64,000 nucleotides of DNA from Dongia deserti (GTDB lineage: Bacteria > Pseudomonadota > Alphaproteobacteria > Dongiales > Dongiaceae), in assembly GCF_003574735.1 (NCBI RefSeq), contig NZ_QORW01000019.1, positions 53,525 through 117,524 on the forward strand. Direction: 5' to 3'. Shown piece by piece: positions 63,269 to 64,000 of the stretch (positions are counted from its first letter, which is position 1; each line of letters begins with the position of its first letter). The notes beneath the pieces are model-generated. The model saw only the letters and a list, made by a program, of their open reading frames with translations, was not told where the DNA came from and searched no databases. A program made the position numbers and the translations under genes.

Positions 63269-64000
63269 ATGGCACTCCCAAGTCACGTCAAATACTTAAT
63301 CATCGGGGCCGGCATCCATGGCCTCTCGACCGCCTGGCATCTGGCTGAGAACCTCCGCAAGAGCGGGAAGGGCAGCGGCAAGGACATCCTGGTGGTCGAC
63401 AAGACCGCGATCGCGGCCGGCGCCTCCGGCATCGCCTGCGGGGTGGTGCGCAACAACTACTTCCAGCCCGCCATGCGCCGCCTGATGGCGCACAGCGTCT
63501 CGGTCTGGGAGAGCGACCCCGAAGCCTTCTCCTATCACCCGGTCGGCTACATGCAGATCAGCCCCGAGGTGATGCACGCCGATGTGGCCAGCATCTACGC
63601 GCAGCAGAAGGAGATCGGCTATCCGTCGGTCTTCATCGAGGGCGAGACGGACTGCATGAGCTACATGCAGGGCATCTTCTCCGACTGGCAGGCCAAGGGC
63701 ATCACCTCCGTCCTGCACGAGAAGAAGGGCGGCTACGCCAACAACACGCGCTCGATCTACGGCCTCGCCCGCAAGGCGGAGAACGAGGATGTGCGCATCC
63801 TGACCGGCGTCAAGGTGACCGGCTTCGAGAAGGACGCCTCGGGCGCGGTCAAGACCGTCGTCACCGACCAGGGCAAGATCGGCTGCGACCAGGTCATCAT
63901 CGGCACCGGCCCATGGGTGAAGCAGATCTGGGACATGCTGGAGCTGCCCAAGGCGATCTCGATCAAGGGCCGCGACGGCCAGATGCACCACGACGTGCCG
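63269..64000 (+). CDS. FAD-dependent oxidoreductase, DAO family (partial, runs off the window)
   Basis: The first 244 residues of an amine/amino-acid oxidase-type flavoprotein resembling the beta subunit of sarcosine oxidase. The FAD motif YLIIGAGIHGLSTAWHLAE starts near residue 9. GASGIACGVVRNNYFQ near residue 50 fits the flavin-linking or flavin-contacting loop of this group. No stop occurs before the end of the window. ATG 63269 follows AAGGA. The reading frame uses almost only G/C-ending codons, more strictly than the preceding genes, which suggests high expression. The substrate is unknown. Confidence 0.82.
   Translation, partial: MALPSHVKYLIIGAGIHGLSTAWHLAENLRKSGKGSGKDILVVDKTAIAAGASGIACGVVRNNYFQPAMRRLMAHSVSVWESDPEAFSYHPVGYMQISPEVMHADVASIYAQQKEIGYPSVFIEGETDCMSYMQGIFSDWQAKGITSVLHEKKGGYANNTRSIYGLARKAENEDVRILTGVKVTGFEKDASGAVKTVVTDQGKIGCDQVIIGTGPWVKQIWDMLELPKAISIKGRDGQMHHDVP

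Overview
The window is GC-rich chromosomal DNA of an alphaproteobacterium, most likely Hyphomicrobiales (Bradyrhizobiaceae/Xanthobacteraceae-like). The support is the NasT/NasS-controlled nitrate operon, a D-tartrate dehydratase very close to the Bradyrhizobium enzyme as I remember it, an Acr3/ArsC/ArsR set of the alphaproteobacterial kind, and dense operons with ATGA-type overlaps. The assignment rests on protein resemblance only. I see no transposase, prophage, CRISPR array, tRNA or rRNA.

Layout. 0.1-11.4 kb: exopolysaccharide genes (GT4 glycosyltransferase, beta-barrel protein, Wza-type export protein, GalE, polyprenyl-phosphate sugar transferase, a UppS paralogue, UDP-glucose dehydrogenase) around a 0.8-kb non-coding stretch with repeated motifs; an SLC13-type transporter is interleaved. 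11.5-13.7 kb: a sugar epimerase/isomerase behind LacI-like palindromes, and a second anion permease. 13.9-26.5 kb: nitrate assimilation, with cytoplasmic sensor NasS and ANTAR antiterminator NasT, a leader with an ANTAR-type hexaloop hairpin and terminator, NrtA, NrtB, a double-ATPase NrtCD fusion, NirB, NirD, a NasA with C-terminal [2Fe-2S] domain, and a siroheme synthase whose methyltransferase half is cut short. 26.6-31.1 kb: stress genes (SodC, DUF892, YbhB-type protein, Hsp20, Lon). 31.2-38.1 kb: a ROK-controlled carbohydrate operon (ABC transporter, two SDR dehydrogenases, SelA-fold PLP enzyme), then a ZIP metal transporter.

39.0-45.8 kb (minus strand): a cytochrome c oxidase operon (CtaG, triheme cytochrome c, CoxB-cytochrome c fusion, CaCA exchanger, CoxA-CoxC fusion, small membrane protein). 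46.0-52.1 kb: a TPP riboswitch followed by thiC-thiO-thiS-thiG-tenI/thiE-thiE-thiD. 52.3-54.3 kb: D-tartrate dehydratase and a convergent ComA-family (phosphosulfolactate synthase-like) gene. 54.4-62.9 kb: an arsenic/sulfite region: ArsR, ArsP-like permease, an uncharacterised ATP-grasp protein with a permuted-looking motif order, LysR regulator, SoxC/SoxD-like sulfite dehydrogenase and cytochrome, then Acr3-ArsC-ArsR on the other strand and a frameshifted nitroreductase. The window ends inside an FAD-dependent oxidoreductase gene.

The most promising candidate for an undescribed system is the ArsR-permease-ATP-grasp operon with the adjoining LysR/sulfite dehydrogenase genes. Also notable are the cation exchanger translationally coupled inside the oxidase operon, the asymmetric NrtCD ATPase, the truncated CysG, and several possible frameshifts (beta-barrel protein start, nitroreductase).
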